A program made the position numbers and the translations under genes. 64,000 bases of DNA from Siphonodentalium dalli (lineage: Eukaryota; Mollusca; Scaphopoda; Gadilida; Siphonodentaliidae), in assembly GCA_032622095.1 (NCBI GenBank), contig CP136065.1, positions 65,897,031-65,961,030 of the forward strand, read 5' to 3'. Shown in pieces: positions 11,391-24,629 of the stretch (its first letter is position 1; each line of letters opens with the position of its first letter). Below the pieces are notes generated by a model. The model saw only the letters and a list, made by a program, of their open reading frames with translations, ran no database searches and was not told the DNA's origin.

Positions 11391-12727
11391 GTGAGTATGG
11401 ATAGACAGTTTTCTGTTCTCCCAAAATGTCACAATCAAGAAATTATGCCAATGTTAGTTCCGTCATATCCTTTTTTTTTGCAGTTTTTTTCTGAGATGTA
11501 ATTATAAGGAACATTTTTCGCAACTGACAAGTCAACTCATTTACATTAAAATTTGGACACAGGCTGTTTTATTTTGTTCTTGAATTCCTGAATATCCAGA
11601 TCAACTGAGTATACATTTGTCTCCTAATTTTGCACTCAACCATAGCCACCCACTGTTATGACTGTAGCCAATTAGGGAGTCGATGTCCTAATGTTCAATA
11701 CAGATAACTGGTAATAGTGGTATTTATGCACATAATTGTACCTGTGTTAGTGTGTATGGTTATGTCCTAAATGTACCTGTATGCAGAAATACCAACCAGT
11801 CCTCGTCGATGTGTGACTAAAATAATTGCTGTCTGCTTCAATCGAAATCAGTTTATTCTGTTACCAGCCACAAAGTTCTTCTAATATAAAATTCTGTCCC
11901 AATAGCAATGGTTACCAGTACCGGTATGAGAATCTAGTAGGTAATTATATCAAAGTTAATATTAAAAACTTATAAAAAGTGTCCGATAAAATGAGCAGAT
12001 GATGCTTGACTATCACAAATAAATAAACAACATATATATACAAAATGTACCTGTACATGCACCTGTGTGAACTCCTGCATAAATCCAAATGACATTCATT
12101 GTAACGACAATGACCTGCCAGTATGTCAATGTCATGTGACATTACAGCTGGTGGGATCAAGTTAATATGTTTTAAAGTTTTTTGCAGTTTTTGACTAGGA
12201 ACCAATCTATCAACAAGAGGCATTGAGTGAGCACAAATAAACATATCGGTACATGAGAGTCACAGAAACCATGACAGTTGGATAGAAATTTTCTTTCACT
12301 GCGAAATTATATCACTTTTGAGACAAAAATATGTTATTAAAATAAATGTACTTTTACTTTCATGAAGTAGAAACAAATTTTATACGTTAGACTGGTCCTT
12401 TCCACAATCGAGCCAGCCACCTGATTTGTTGTAACCTGGCCCTTCTGCGACATTATATACCAGTATACATGTACCGGTAGTATGTGGGAAACCCTATCAC
12501 TGCAACAAGTGTCCACATAACCACAGTGGTTTCAATTTTGCAGCGGTGTACCTGCCTTTCGGCCATGGTGTACTTGCCATACAAAATGATGTTAAAACAT
12601 ACAAATGATGGCATGGTAATATACTGTATCCACAGCTGTATCGAGGCGGTCACTGCGGTGGAGTTAGCGGGTCGTCACACCAAATGTTGAAGATATAATA
12701 CGTCCATGAGGATCATGTTAAGTCCAC

Positions 12728-13147
12728 AGATATAAGAAGAATCACTGCATTTTATTTTTATGTCTGCATGACCGCATGCATTGTGTTGTAACCGCGGTAT
12801 GCGTGATGTTGAAGCAGTAACTTTACCAAGGTATTGGAGGTTACCGTAGTATAATATTTACTGCAGTATTACCTGGATGACACCATGTTAGATGTGGTCA
12901 ATTACTTTAACTATAGCTGTAACATGTACTAGTAGTCAACATCCTACTGTCATAAAATCACAGTGCTACAATCCATCCTGAATAGAAGGAGTCACTGAAG
13001 TCAATTATTAGGTGACACGGGTGTGCGATGTTACCAACAACAAGTGCCCTCGGTTGAATATACCGTACATACTGTACTTGTACATATTGACGAGGAAGCA
13101 GTAATATATCGCAGACATGAAAATAAAATGCAGTGATTCTCCATATT
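12728..13147. mobile_element. Nested MITE with AATCACTGCATTTTATTTT arms
   Basis: Arms of about 38 bases at 12728-12769 (aatcactgcattttattttt...gtctgc) and 13111-13147 (inverse). The interior has 'ccgcggtatgcg' and 'actgcagtatta' words. No coding content. Confidence 0.65.
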
Positions 13148-13328
13148 ACTGGTACTGTGGAACTTAAACGTACGGATGGCCTTTGTTTATATAGCTTATA
13201 ATTTAGAAATAACAGTTACCAAATTATGAAAATTTCCCCCAAAAAATACTAATAGTATATGAATATTTGAATAATGATGGTATGAATACGTTATTATCTG
13301 CAAAACACACTTTGTGTAAGCGGAGCAT

Positions 13329-13578
13329 TTGTTTATATACAGCACGTAAAGAGTGAGTGATAAGCAAAACACTCAACACCGTTGTGATTGTTTTGGAGAG
13401 TGATTCATGGTGACCCATTCAACACCAAAATCTTGAGAGGTGAAGATTAGCGATAGCTATACCGGCTTGTTGTTAACAACTTGGTGGCATTTCTAACCAA
13501 GGTTCAATTGGTGGGGGTCTTCTCAGTGTTGAGTGTTTTGCTTATCACATACTTTTTATGTACTGTTTGTTTACACAA
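13329..13578. repeat. Nested inverted repeat with about 48-bp arms
   Basis: 'gtgataagcaaaacactcaa' (13355) is mirrored by 'ttgagtgttttgcttatcac' (13533), with arms extending over 'tatacagcacgtaaagag' and 'actttttatgtactgt'. Confidence 0.75.
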
Positions 13579-13876
13579 CATGGCATTTGATTGCATAACA
13601 CAGAGTGCTAACATAACAATAACATGCCAATTTACGCGATATTTATGATTGGTATAAGAACAAGGTTTATCTATATTATAACATTATTTCTGTTTATGGC
13701 GGTTTTAACGGATGTGACTATTTTAACAGCAATACCCACTGCCTAAGCTTATCATATCTTTAACAAGATCCTCATGGACGTATTTCTAGTATTTTCTTCC
13801 AACTTTTGTTGTGACGACCCGCTAATAGGCTGTGGTATCATAACCGAACGGTACCGTAACTCCACTGCAGTGATCC

Positions 13877-15683
13877 TGTTGATACCACGGTGGAAACTGC
13901 ATACTACCGATAAATACCGGGGTATCTCCCCTTTTTCAAGTCAATTACTTTGATTTTAGCGGTATACCGTGTATTTATCATTTTATTTTCATCCCAAGAT
14001 TAAAATAATCATTAATAAGTTTTAAAAATGCGTGTATTAACATTAACATGTTCACACAACTGTGTTCTATATTTATTGCGCACTCTAAAGATTGTAGCTT
14101 TTAATGTACGTGTAGTGAAATTTAGGTTGATATTGTTTAATTTAAATGAACAAACGTGTGCTTTATGTACATGTAGACTATAGTTTATAATTTAGTGAAG
14201 AAATTTTCTGTTAAATTTAGTGAAGAAATTTTCTGCTAAAGTTGACATCAATAATGACGTTTTTTATGTAATCAGTTTGTATGGTTCAAGGAGATTAGAA
14301 CAATGTTTGTTGAACGATTTGAAATCTTCTGTATTTTACTGTATTTTGCAAAAATAAATCAATTGGTGTGCAATAAACAAAGGGTTAACAATTAAATGGA
14401 GGAATCTGATTAGAAATTAATGGGCTAATTGGCAGCAGGTACTTTGGAGGGGAGACAAATATGTAGAGCTCAGAATCAACAGAAAACTAGGCAACACATT
14501 GCCATCACACCTGCTGGTTCAAAGCCCTGTATAATTGCAAACATGTCATGTTTTGTCTGCACAGACAATCTTCCACCACTGACAGGGCTGGAGGAATGCC
14601 TATTTCCCCACTCACTCCTACTGTTGGATAGCAGTGCATTTTGTAGGCTTTCATGTATGGCCAAAGAAAAAAAAATTTGTGGATTCCATGGTACTGGTAT
14701 TTAAAAACTCCTACCTTAAAAATGTTTTCATACGGTATTTTCAAGAATTTTTTTATGAAAAAAAAACAAACACAAAATACTTCTGTCAAAGCATTGTGTT
14801 TATTACCGTTTATACAATGATAATCAGAATTAATCTTACCAGTATCACCCCAATAGATCCCACTTCCGGTAAAATGGGGCAACCTGGAAATGGAGCAGAC
14901 ATGCGGCCGATAATACATGTACTAGTACATATATTTAGCACGAATGTAAGAAAACTGACATTTTATGGCTATTATCATTGCATTGCAATCTAATGTCTAA
15001 TTATTGTAGTTACATGTACTGGTACATGTATACATGTATCTAACATACATTTGATGGCACTTTTTCTTCAAATAATCAACAGTGACTAAAGTTACTTCAC
15101 AGGTCATTCAAATTCACAGACAATTTCGAAGCCCCGGCTCTTACATACCGTACATATGCGAGCTAATTAACCCATTATCATGTTGATGTTGGACCCCAGA
15201 CGGACAGCTAGCTTGATGCATTTCCATGAATTTTTTATGAAGTTGTGGAAATATTTGGCCCTCAACCATCTACCCCTTGAATGTTACATGTATGCTACTA
15301 GTAACTTTGCAACTGGACTAAACTTTTGTTTTATATGCTGAAATAAATAGGAGCATATTGCTCCTCATTACTGGAAGCATTATAATGTGATGTTTGTCAA
15401 ACAATAGAAAATTAACCATTCTTTTACAGAACTCAGTCTTTGTCAGTGACATTTTCGAATAGTTAATACACGTAGGTCAATACAATTGAAAAAATATGCC
15501 TTGAAGTGTAGTTATTCATTGCAAGTACCTGTAATCTGATAACTCTATTTTATAATTTATTTCGATGAAGTATGGGACTAGAAATGCAATAAAACGGCCA
15601 ACAATATCTATAAGTCTGTGCACCTTTTGGCTTCTGTTATCTGTCATTCTTCTATTTGGATTTGCAAATACATTGTACTGGTA
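13877..15683. other. Intron 1, no feature seen
   Basis: AT-rich with a 27-bp direct repeat (ttagtgaagaaattttctg, 14192 and 14218). The 60-137-codon frames near 14.4-15.0 kb have no family signature. Confidence 0.45.
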
Positions 15684-16011
15684 CCTCATCTTCTGGGAAG
15701 TATCTATAGTCTCAAATTAATTGTTTTTAGTTACTCTTTTCCCTTCTGTTCATTTTCGATATCCCCTAATTTTCAGAAGATAATATAGATAATCAAGGTG
15801 ATTATTAAAATGGGTGAACATCACCAACTTCAACTAGGGAACTTCAATCTGATCCCAGGTCTCCCATAGCAGTTGAGGCCTAAGCAGAATGAGGTTCCCA
15901 GAGGGTGAATTTGGTGATGCTAGCCTGTGGTGTGGGATAGCATCACTATACATGTATTCACCCTCTGGGGACCTCATTATGCAAATGTCAGACACTTTAT
16001 ATCCAGACTTG
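15684..16011. mobile_element. 'CAAGCCTTGAAATAG' family, right two thirds
   Basis: Begins in the middle block (cctcatcttctgggaagtat), reads 'caccaacttcaactagggaa' and the right subterminal hairpin, and ends ATATCCAGACTTG. Confidence 0.78.
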
Positions 16012-16075
16012 TCCATTGGTATCTTTAGCAACCTCAATAATATCTTTTTCTGAAACTTATATGCTCTATTCAATT

Positions 16076-16730
16076 TTATTGTCCCCCAAAATTTCCAGAG
16101 GACTATTGTAATCAGCCACATCCATCTACATGTAGCCGTCCGGTTCCTTGTATAGACATTAACTCCAGTTCAAATTATCCTATCGAAATGAAACTTAATT
16201 GGTTTGAAGAATAACCAACAAATTATTGAGGTCAAGTTCGATCTTCGTCATTGTCCGATGAATTGTGATGGAGTTATGCCCCTTTTTTTACTTAAAAATT
16301 ACAGTTTTGGGGTTTTACGGATAACTACTAGACATATACATATACATGTATCCAATAAATTATTCATTCATAAACTTGAGCAATATTCAACAGAATTTAT
16401 TGATATTTGGTACCTGATTCTTACTTGAGAAGATGCAGGCCAAGAAATCATAGTTTTTGTATCCAATAAATTATTCATTCGTAAACTTGAGCAATATTCA
16501 AAAAAATTTATTGATATTTGGTATCTGGTTCTTACTTGAGAAGATGCAGGCCAAGAAATCATAGTTTTTGCATTGTTCACATATTTTTGTATGTGGTTCA
16601 CTTCTGAGAAGACGCAGGCGAAGTTTGATTATGGTCATGGTCTGATGATGTTTGATTGAGTTATCCCCATTTTTTAACTGCCTCATTCTTTATTTGCATA
16701 ATACATTTAAATAAAGGTTACCTGCTGAAA
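16076..16730. repeat. Diverged intergenic repeat with a 111-bp tandem duplication
   Basis: 'tgtcccccaaaatttccaga', 'catctacatgtagccgtccg' and 'gatggagttatgcccctttt' order the repeat. 'tccaataaattattcattca' at 16351 recurs at 16462; a third partial unit follows at about 16571. Confidence 0.7.
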
Positions 16731-17280
16731 AGCAAAAGCTTGTGGATAGCATGAACCTTAAGGCTAGACAGACCCACGTTTTGCCTAAAATTCTTGATAT
16801 TTCAAAATGGATTTTCTGAAAATCTATCTGGAATTTAAAAAACAAATTTATTACAATGTAAACCAATGTTGTCAATTGCTGTAAGTTGTATGAAACCTAT
16901 CTTAAAAAAATAGAGAGTGTTCCATACCTACATGTACATACATGTATTATGTACATGTAGCTGTAAATTAGTCACTTTACGAGTACATAATATGAAATAC
17001 CATTATAAGGAGTCGTTAGAAATGTCCAATAATAGATGAATCTAATATCCATATACCGGTAGTCTGGTACATGTAAATCATTCTAGTCATCGTCACTTTG
17101 TTAAGACAGTACTATTGAACTATTGTTTTGTTAGTTTTAGGTACTCTGCATGATTTGTAATTACATGTATAAATTTCTGATCCTCTTGGAAGTTATTCCA
17201 TATTAAATAATTTAATTTAATCTGTGTTCCCTTTGTCCTATTATATTTTTGTATGTACATACATTGTATCTGTTCCCGAT

Positions 17281-17676
17281 AAGTCTGCAAATGGTTTTTC
17301 GTTTTCAGAATGAGGTCCCCAGATGGCTAGCATCACCAAATTCACCCTCTGAGAACCTCATTCTGCTTTGGCCTCAACTGCTATGGGAGATCTAGGATCA
17401 GATTGAAGTTCTCCAGTTGAAGTTGGTGATGTTCATCCATTAGTAACCTCGATTATGCAATTTATCTTCTGCAAATTAGGGGATATAGAAACTTTCTAGA
17501 AGGGAAAAAGTAACTAAAAACAATCTTAATTTGAGACTACTAGTATAGATACTTCCCAGAAGATGAGGCCTAAGCAGAATGAGAGAGGGTGAATTTGGTG
17601 ATCAGGGATAGCATCACTAAATTCACCCTCTGCGGACCTCATTCTGCAGATGACAGACACACTATTTGCAGGCTTG
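17281..17676. mobile_element. 'CAAGCCTTGAAATAG' family, nearly full length
   Basis: AAGTCTGCAAATGG to GCAGGCTTG with both subterminal blocks and the complete middle (gagactactagtatagatac). The left block has lost its gaatttagtgatgc part. Confidence 0.8.
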
Positions 17677-18253
17677 CATACCGGTATTACCAGCAGCTAG
17701 TAGTACAGGTACTAGTATGACCAAATCCGGGTTGTTTGTTTTATTTGTCAGCTTTCCACAATTATGATTGATAGCAGTCAAATAAGGCCTGAACTCGGAA
17801 TTAAATTTAATTGATTTACAATGAACAAATGCCTTTTAATTACTGTACATGTATGTTCACAATTTAGTTCAAAGGGAATACAGGGATGTAGTTTTGAGTT
17901 AATCAGAGCGTGATCATCAAGGAACTGGTGTACGCTAATAAACAACATCCCCCTGGGCAATTCCGTGTGTAAAAACTGCTCTCTTTAAAATGTGCAAACA
18001 ATTTCATGACAACACTGAAAAGATTTCACATCAGAGATTTTAATAACATTCACTAGCAGGCCTGCAAATTTCATAATTTTGTGTAACCTACAGGGTCTTT
18101 TTCGTTCGCCAGTTTGTGCATAATTCAGGCTAATTGGTAAACCATAGGTTATTAGAAGTGTTTCAAAAACAGTTATATATCACTACTACTTGTAATAATA
18201 CCTAGCAATGTGTAACTGATTGAAGTATTAATTTGAATTGTCCATTTTGGGAC

Positions 18254-18653
18254 TTAACCCTTTACCCAACAGAAGGGCCCTGTGCCAATGCATTCTCTTA
18301 TATATGCGAGTCGACCATAGGTCGCCTCGCATATATAAGAGAATGCATTGGCTTAACACATTAAAAATTATAAAATTGTTAAAGAATGTAAGAAAAAATG
18401 GTAAAAAGTGTTAAAAAAAGATTTTTTTTAGGCCAATGCATTCTCTTATATATGCGAGGCGACCTATGGTCGACTCGCATATATAAGAGAATGCATTGGC
18501 ACAGGGCATAACTGTAACCATCACAATGTGGTCAATGAGCCGGTTCCAATGATATCCATATTTGTATGGTTTTATTGAGACAGACCCAAGATAATTTAGG
18601 CTGTTGCAGCTTTATTTGGCCGTTTTTGGCCGGTTTGTTGGGTAAAGGGTTAA
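18254..18653. mobile_element. TTAA (piggyBac-like) MITE, 'ACCCAACA' type, 400 bp
   Basis: TTAA at each end with inverted termini CCCTTTACCCAACA. Two near-perfect palindromes of about 67 bases (18280-18352, 18433-18499; ccaatgcattctcttatata...) flank an A/T-rich middle. 'gcataactgtaaccatcacaatg' follows the second. Exactly the same length as the copy at 49290-49689. No coding content. Confidence 0.92.
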
Positions 18654-18711
18654 GTAACCTCCAGGTGAACTGAGCGGTTGTTTGCCTCAAATTTGCAGGC
18701 CTGCACTACCT

Positions 18712-19345
18712 TACCTTATGCTCTTAATGAACACTGGCTGGGGCCACTACATGTCCATGTCTTCTGTACCGAATTCCTCCCCAACATGCCTTAGTCAAGC
18801 CAGCACCCGTCTCATCTGTGAACATATCATTTCAAGTTTAATTTAGTTTCACGTGTTGTCCAGTCCAGTATTCATCCAGTTGGTTTTTAAATTGATTTTG
18901 GGATTTCACATTGACTACATGTACTTCATTTGCCAGATGGTTCCGTAGATCCACAACTCTCTTACTAAAGGCATTTCTTCTTTTCTCTTTTCTTCCTCCT
19001 TCCAGATACATGTTGTTTATGTACATGTATAGTTTGAAATTGTTTCCTTTTGTTTTGGAAATAGTGCTCCATGTCTAAATATTGGGTGTACTTCCCGGTC
19101 ATAACTGTTGAACATCTTATAGCATTCAGTCATGTATGGTATCCTCTGTTCTGCAGTGTCAGGATTTTCAGTCTTTCAAGACGGTCTTCGTATTATAGGT
19201 TTTTCAATGTTGGAACAAGTTTGGTAACTCTCCATTTTCTATTGAGTTATGTGTTTCATCAGATATGGTTCCCAAGCTGGCTGTGAGTACTCCAATCATG
19301 GCCAAACCAGTCCTTTGTACAATTTTGAGAACATATAGCCTCGTT
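18712..19345 (-). pseudogene. Older copy of the same LINE family as at 9.25-9.9 kb
   Basis: Base-by-base similarity to 9247-9910 runs along the whole segment in the same orientation, including the short 3' terminal repeat (CTTACCTTATG at 18714-18723). The frame is broken many times. The longest readable piece encodes FSKRVVDLRNHLANEV and QFKNQLDEYWTGQ. It extends through the counterparts of LEKVQRRATKLVP and VRPRLEYSQPAW as scattered frames. It is a degenerate, 5'-truncated insertion in intron 1. Confidence 0.85.
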
Positions 19346-19425
19346 GAGATGGGTGAAGAATATTCTTATCACCACATTTCCAAGTATAATGACTATCATT
19401 CGGTCAAATTCTAGCTGGCTGATAT

Positions 19426-19444
19426 GGGGGGGGGGGGGGGGGGG
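19426..19444. repeat. G19 homopolymer
   Basis: Nineteen consecutive G followed by 'ctacaggccatcagggaag'; assembly length may be unreliable. Confidence 0.9.
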
Positions 19445-20160
19445 CTACAGGCCATCAGGGAAGTTTAGCCCCCAATCAGGGAGATCTCCAATGGTCAGCC
19501 CAGTAGCTACATGTATAACCCCCTCTGGCGGTTGATCGTAGACCATTTGTCAGACAAATCCTGGCGCCACCCCTGTTCACATACTAGTATACTGCAGGTG
19601 CCATTTGAATATTTAGAAATTTGTTAACAATTTATTTTTCCTTTGGAGAATTTTGGATACGGTAGCATTCCCTTATCATGACACCGGTACATGTTTTTTC
19701 ATTATCAATTGTTAGAAAAATTTAAAAATTGCTTCGGAAAGTGCAATGCCCTGAAGGCTGATTGACTGCTGGTTCAGAAATCACATACATTGTATTGTCT
19801 AGCATACTTGATACATTTAGTACCCCACAGTTATGCATGTTCACATGCAATCGCCGGACATAAAACAATTGACTGTACTGTTGGTATTGCATATCTGTGT
19901 GTCCCCTGCACTCAGTACAATCCATCATGACATTCAATTACATAAATCAGTCCTATTGAATTGGTCCCTACCACTGTGTGTGTTGACTCTAATGTTAAGC
20001 ATTGTTTAGATAAGTACTTTGCCTTACACTATTGAGGTATTTAGTCTATTTGTTTCAAACTCATATGTACCTAAGACTGTTCCTGGGTCTTACAGTCATG
20101 ATCAAAGTTACATGTATATATATATAATACATGTACATGTATGTACTCTTCACCTACATG

Positions 20161-20383
20161 TACAGTAATACCCGAAGTACTAGTATATGATCCTTTAACC
20201 ACAGTAGAATTTTGGGAAATATGTCACGATTTAGTTAGAAATATGGCTTGATGCCATTCATCAGAAAGCTCTCACCGAGAGCTTTCCGATGAATGGCAGC
20301 AAGCCATATTTCCGACTATATCTTGAAAAATTTCCCATAATTCTGCTGTGGTTTAGGGGTCGATTATTTGGGACATTACTGTA
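20161..20383. mobile_element. TA foldback MITE, full length
   Basis: Two arms of about 110 bases meet at 'gaaagctctcaccgagagctttc'. Ends are TACAGTAATACCC and GGACATTACTGTA. The left arm is more diverged (agtactagtatatgatc). Confidence 0.88.
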
Positions 20384-20754
20384 CTTTATTACACGCTTGT
20401 TCCTAGAAATACTATAATAATGGTGCTTACATGTACATGTATATACTAGTAGCGCATATCCCCAATGCCGAATGGGCCCTAAGTGCATCACATTTCTGTG
20501 TTATTGCTGTTCCATATTTACAAATCCGTATGGAACGTTGGTTCCATACACATCTCGTTGACATCAAATGACGTAAATAATGTTCGCCTCAACCATGAAA
20601 CCAGAACTATAAAATAAAAGCATCATCACACATGACAAAACAATTAAGCCTTGTACATGTACCGATATCTGCCTAAATAAACATTGTAAGCCTGTATTTT
20701 TTAATGCACAGATTCTAGGATGGGTGATTTGTAATAAACACAGAACGACACATA

Positions 20755-20878
20755 TGTTAATGGGTTTGTTGATATGCACTTGTGCCATCGTGGAAGTATA
20801 CTGGCAGAACTCGATGTGGCGCCTCTCGTTCAATCCTTCCGCGTTAAGACTTGTGCCGTATCAACAAACCTATTAACA
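20755..20878. repeat. Small inverted repeat, 20-bp arms
   Basis: 'tgttaatgggtttgttgata' versus the inverse of 20859-20878, with one mismatch. Confidence 0.5.
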
Positions 20879-21053
20879 CACTTGTGTCATTCTATGTATG
20901 TATGACACAGTCATTTAAGAGGTTTAACTAAGTGGCCAGCACTTGTGCTCTGATCATGTTATCAATGATATGTGTATTACATTTGTATATAGCCCTATTA
21001 ATTATGATTGGCTGAGTTGAGGCAAATGCCTACGCAAAAAGAAATTTTGTCGG

Positions 21054-21553
21054 CAGGGACCAGCCCAGAAGTTTCAAATAAAGAGAAGTCACTTCTCCCT
21101 AATTGATTATGTGGGAGAAGTGGGCTACTATCAGGGAGAAGTCATGAAGTTCAATTTCCACCCAAACATCACCCTCATACATGTATGATCCAATAAATAT
21201 ACCGGTATGCAACACAAGCGTGTAATTATAACACCATCATAGTGAGTAAGAACACCATTATAATCAGTAAATACACTTCAAATATTCTACTTTGAAATAC
21301 AGTAATACCCTAAGTAATCGACTCCTTAACCACAGCAGAATTATGGGTAATTTTTCAGGATTTAGTCGGAAATATAGCTTGTTGCCATTCATCGGAAAGC
21401 TCTCAGTGGGTTAAGGAGTCAATTACTTAGGGCATTACTGTATGCATACTGGAATATGAGTGAGAAATCACTTCTCCCTGGGACAAAAATAGGGAGAAGT
21501 GGCACAATTTAGAGAGAAGACATATCTCAAGTCGCCCTCTAGACTGGTCCCTG
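21054..21553. mobile_element. hAT-like MITE, 'CAGGGACCAG' family
   Basis: CAGGGACCAGCCCAGAAG to CTGGTCCCTG with 'gagaagtcacttctccct' inside both ends. Flanks TTTGTCGG and TTTGGCGG match 7/8. CAGGG-type ends and 8-bp duplications are hAT features. Interrupted by the foldback 21298-21442. Confidence 0.85.
21298..21442. mobile_element. TA foldback MITE nested in a hAT-like MITE
   Basis: TACAGTAATACCCTAAGTAA to GGGCATTACTGTA; the right arm is reduced to about 30 bases. It interrupts the element 21054-21553, whose relative at 33307-33648 lacks it. Confidence 0.85.
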
Positions 21554-22431
21554 TTTGGCGGCTATTTTTATTTTTAGCTGAGTGCAACTACCAGTATATT
21601 AAAGACATATTATGTGCTTATTTTATGACTTTAAACTAATACCCGGTATTTCACTACTGAGCCACTACACCCATTTGAAGAATTAAATTATTATTTCAGA
21701 AAATTCAACAACAAAGAGTGTACCTTTTCGTAAAACACAACATCTGAACTACGCAAAAATGTAAACAACAGTCCACCATTCATCCTGGACAATTCGCCAA
21801 TAAACAAACGAGAATGATTTTGCTAACGAGATTTACAATATTTGATTAAAAATTGCTGCCAGTTTTGATGCAAAATTAATTAAAATATCAGCTTTGAGCA
21901 AGTAATTGATCGGCTCAGTCGGCTCGTCAAATATTTGCTAGGCCACCAAATATTCCAGGTGGTTAAAAATAACAGATTTTCAAAAATCAATATCTGATAA
22001 CCGAGCTTTAATGGGTGGGTTCCTCTACTCAAATTAGATATTTTTGATTAGATATTTTTGACCTCCGAAGCCAAAAAATAGTAATTTAGGAGCGTTAATT
22101 CGGATTATGTATCTTTAAACAGACTCTTCTACAGTCTACATACCTGGCATGTATTGCTGGATAACCAGTCCATGTATATATTAATTAAAAGATCGAAACA
22201 CATACTGTTCTGGTGCATTTAGATTAGTGTTGGAATGGTGGAACATGGAAAATGTGGACTCATCCCACATTGAGAGCATCACATGCTGATTACTCATGCA
22301 TATATTTAGAACAACACTCTCAAGCATGAAACATATCTATATAAAAAAGTAAACAATAAGTCTTCTTTTAAGCTGGAATAATACCAGTAGATCTGTATTG
22401 TGGAAAATTGTATGGGGTCTATAAACTGACA

Positions 22432-22662
22432 TTAAGCCTTTCTTTACTAAATGCTCATTGATGGTTACTTCCCTTAGGAAATGTTCAATAAATGGCCACT
22501 TGTTATATGAACATTTCCCTCCAATAAATATTACTCCTTCATCATTTGTATTATCTCTTGTCTGCTTGTTTTTCCTGAACATCCCTCCAAATGAATAATA
22601 GACCATTCCAGTGTATGCTTTTATAACTGATGGGAGAATCCATTTAGTATAGTCTGAGTAAA
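22432..22662. mobile_element. TTAA MITE, 'CCCTTTCTATA' type, right end degraded
   Basis: Starts TTAAGCCTTTCTTTACTAAA, with the same inner order as 57662-57900 in reverse (ttcctaagggaa-like hairpin, 'atccctccaaatgaataatag'). The right end stops near 'tttagtatag' without TTAA. Confidence 0.6.
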
Positions 22663-22764
22663 TATGCATTACAGTAGGTCATTTATTATATCAGGTTGAA
22701 GAATTAGTGTTGTCCTGTTATCTTGTTGATGACATCAATACAATATATGTTATCAGGTACATAC

Positions 22765-22985
22765 TACAATAATGCCCTAAGTAATCGACTCCTTTTAAAA
22801 CCACAGCAGAATTATGGGTAACTTATCAGGATTTAGTCGGAAATATGGCTTGTTGCCATTTATCAGAAAACTCTCGGTGAGAGATTTCCGATGAATGGCA
22901 ACAAGCCATATTTCCGACTAAACCCTCAAAAGTTACCCATAATTCTGCTGTGGTTAAGGAGTCGATTATTTAGGGCATTATTGTA
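22765..22985. mobile_element. TA foldback MITE, full length
   Basis: Near-perfect arms of about 108 bases meet at 'aaaactctcggtgagagatttc'. Ends TACAATAATGCCC and GGGCATTATTGTA carry matching changes at the same position in both arms. Confidence 0.88.
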
Positions 22986-24009
22986 CATACTAGTATACCG
23001 GTAAGACCACACAAAGTTAATTGTTTGTTTCTCAGACACTGTCAAATTGTGCAGGCAGGCAAGTTTTTATTCCCAATTTTAAGACCAAAATTTCCAATTT
23101 TTAATAAACTAATTTCCAAAACATTTACTATTGAATTATTAAAAAACATTGTTGGATGTAAAAAATGATTTTTCATTTAATATTAAAAGTGATAATACTA
23201 TTTTATTTGAAGTCTGCTGTACAACCCAAGTACAAGTACATGTATATACAGTTTAGACAAGCCAAAAAGAAAACTTCAGAAAGTAGATTAAAAAGGAAAT
23301 ATCAAATACAAGTTGAAATGTGTCTAGCTTTAAATTGATTGTCAGTAGTCCATTGTCACTGAGCAGTAGAATGATTTACATCTTATATAGTATTAAAATA
23401 ACATTTATTTTCTGAATGTGGCCTTCTATGATAAACAATTTTCAATTTCTTTAGCATTCTGTCATTACTATAAGGTATGTGCAAACAACTAATTATTTTC
23501 CAAAGGCGACGGTGTTAACTATATTGAAGTCCTACTGGCCATGGGTTAAGCCTGTTTGAACTTCAAGTGGTCAATTTTCCCTCAGAACGTCATCCGGTAC
23601 ACCAGTCTGTCACAACAAACGTGCCCTTTTCGGTATTTTTTCAAATGATAATCTTGCATTTCCACAACTACCCCATTTACTGCACAAAAATCAGCAGCAT
23701 AAAAATACCCAGACCACTTCCTACCAGACTCTTCATGGTCACCTGAACAAAAATTATTGCCATATTTGCTTAGGCTATGATTTTCTGTTCCGGCTAAGGG
23801 AATTTTCCCTCGATGATAATCAATCAATCAGCAGCCAGAATTTTTCCCAGCACAATTTCAAGACAAATTCAAGAAGAGTAACTCTATATAATTACTTGCT
23901 TGTAATCTATTGATCCATAACTAGATCCTATTATTTATAGAGTTACATCTCTTGAATTGAGAATATGTTACATCACTGTGAACCGGTGTACACTGTAGTA
24001 GCTTTGGCT
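22986..24009. other. Intron 1, no feature seen
   Basis: AT-rich, few repeats; the 81-codon minus frame at 23582-23827 has no family signature. Confidence 0.45.
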
Positions 24010-24447
24010 CAAGTCTGGACATAGTGTGTCTGACATTTGCAGAGGGTGAATTTAGTGATGCTGTCCATCACAGCGGGCTAGTATTATCAAATTCACCCTC
24101 TGGGAACCTCATTCTGCTGAGGCCTCAACTACTATGTGAGACCTAACGATCAGATAGAAGTTCTCTTTTGAAGTTGGTGATGATGTTCACCCATTTATAG
24201 TCACCTCGATTATGCATTTTATCTTCTGCAATATTAGGGGATATAGAAACTGAACAGAAGGGAGAAAGTAAATAAAAACAATGTTAATTTGAGACTATAG
24301 ATACTTTCCCAGAAGATGAGGCCTAAGCAGAATGAGGTCCCCAGAGGGTGAATTTGGTGATGCTAGCCCATTGTGCTGGGTAGCATCACTGATTCACCCT
24401 CTGGGGACCTCATTCTGCAAATGTCAGATACACTTTATCCAGACTTG
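24010..24447. mobile_element. 'CAAGCCTTGAAATAG' family, full length
   Basis: CAAGTCTGGACATAGTGTGT to TTTATCCAGACTTG, 438 bp. Flanks CTTTGGCT and CTTAGGCT are a 7/8 match for an 8-bp duplication. Confidence 0.85.
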
Positions 24448-24461
24448 CTTAGGCTGTACTA

Positions 24462-24505
24462 TTAACCCTTTCAGTGCCAAGACCGATTTTTGTATCAACG
24501 GTTAA
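24462..24505. mobile_element. Left-end fragment of a 'GTGCC' type TTAA MITE
   Basis: TTAACCCTTTCAGTGCCAAG followed by 'accgatttttgtatcaacg', then broken off. It is the same end as at 42695. Confidence 0.7.
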
Positions 24506-24520
24506 ATTCTTTGTTCGCCC

Positions 24521-24628
24521 TGAGAGCTTTCCGATGAATGGCAACAAGCCATATTTCCAACTAAATCCTGAAAAATTATCCTTAATTCTGCTGTGCTTAA
24601 GGAGTTGATTATTTAGGGCATTACTGTA
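24521..24628. mobile_element. TA foldback MITE, right half only
   Basis: Starts at the fold point (gagagctttccgatgaatgg) and ends GGGCATTACTGTA. A fragment of a TTAA MITE lies where the left arm should be. Confidence 0.8.
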
Positions 24629-24629
24629 C

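Larger units (their letters stand above)
12645..13876. mobile_element. 1.2-kb inverted-repeat element with nested hairpins
   Basis: Arms 'cactgcggtggagttagcgg' onward (12651-12720) and its inverse (13760-13876; ccgctaa...taactccactgcagtg). The right arm carries about 32 extra bases. The left outer region (12503-12570) shares 'caacaagtgtccac' and 'ggtgtact-tgcc' words with the MITE 8136-8494. Two further inverted repeats lie inside. Confidence 0.65.

Noticed and set aside
18280-18352. Palindromes as tRNA or microRNA genes
   Set aside because: No tRNA boxes or anticodon arm. The hairpins occur in many dispersed MITE copies, so a dedicated RNA gene is not needed to explain them.
18280-18499. 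Regular palindromes resembling CRISPR repeats
   Set aside because: Only two per element, bounded by TTAA transposon ends, in a genome with spliced metazoan genes.
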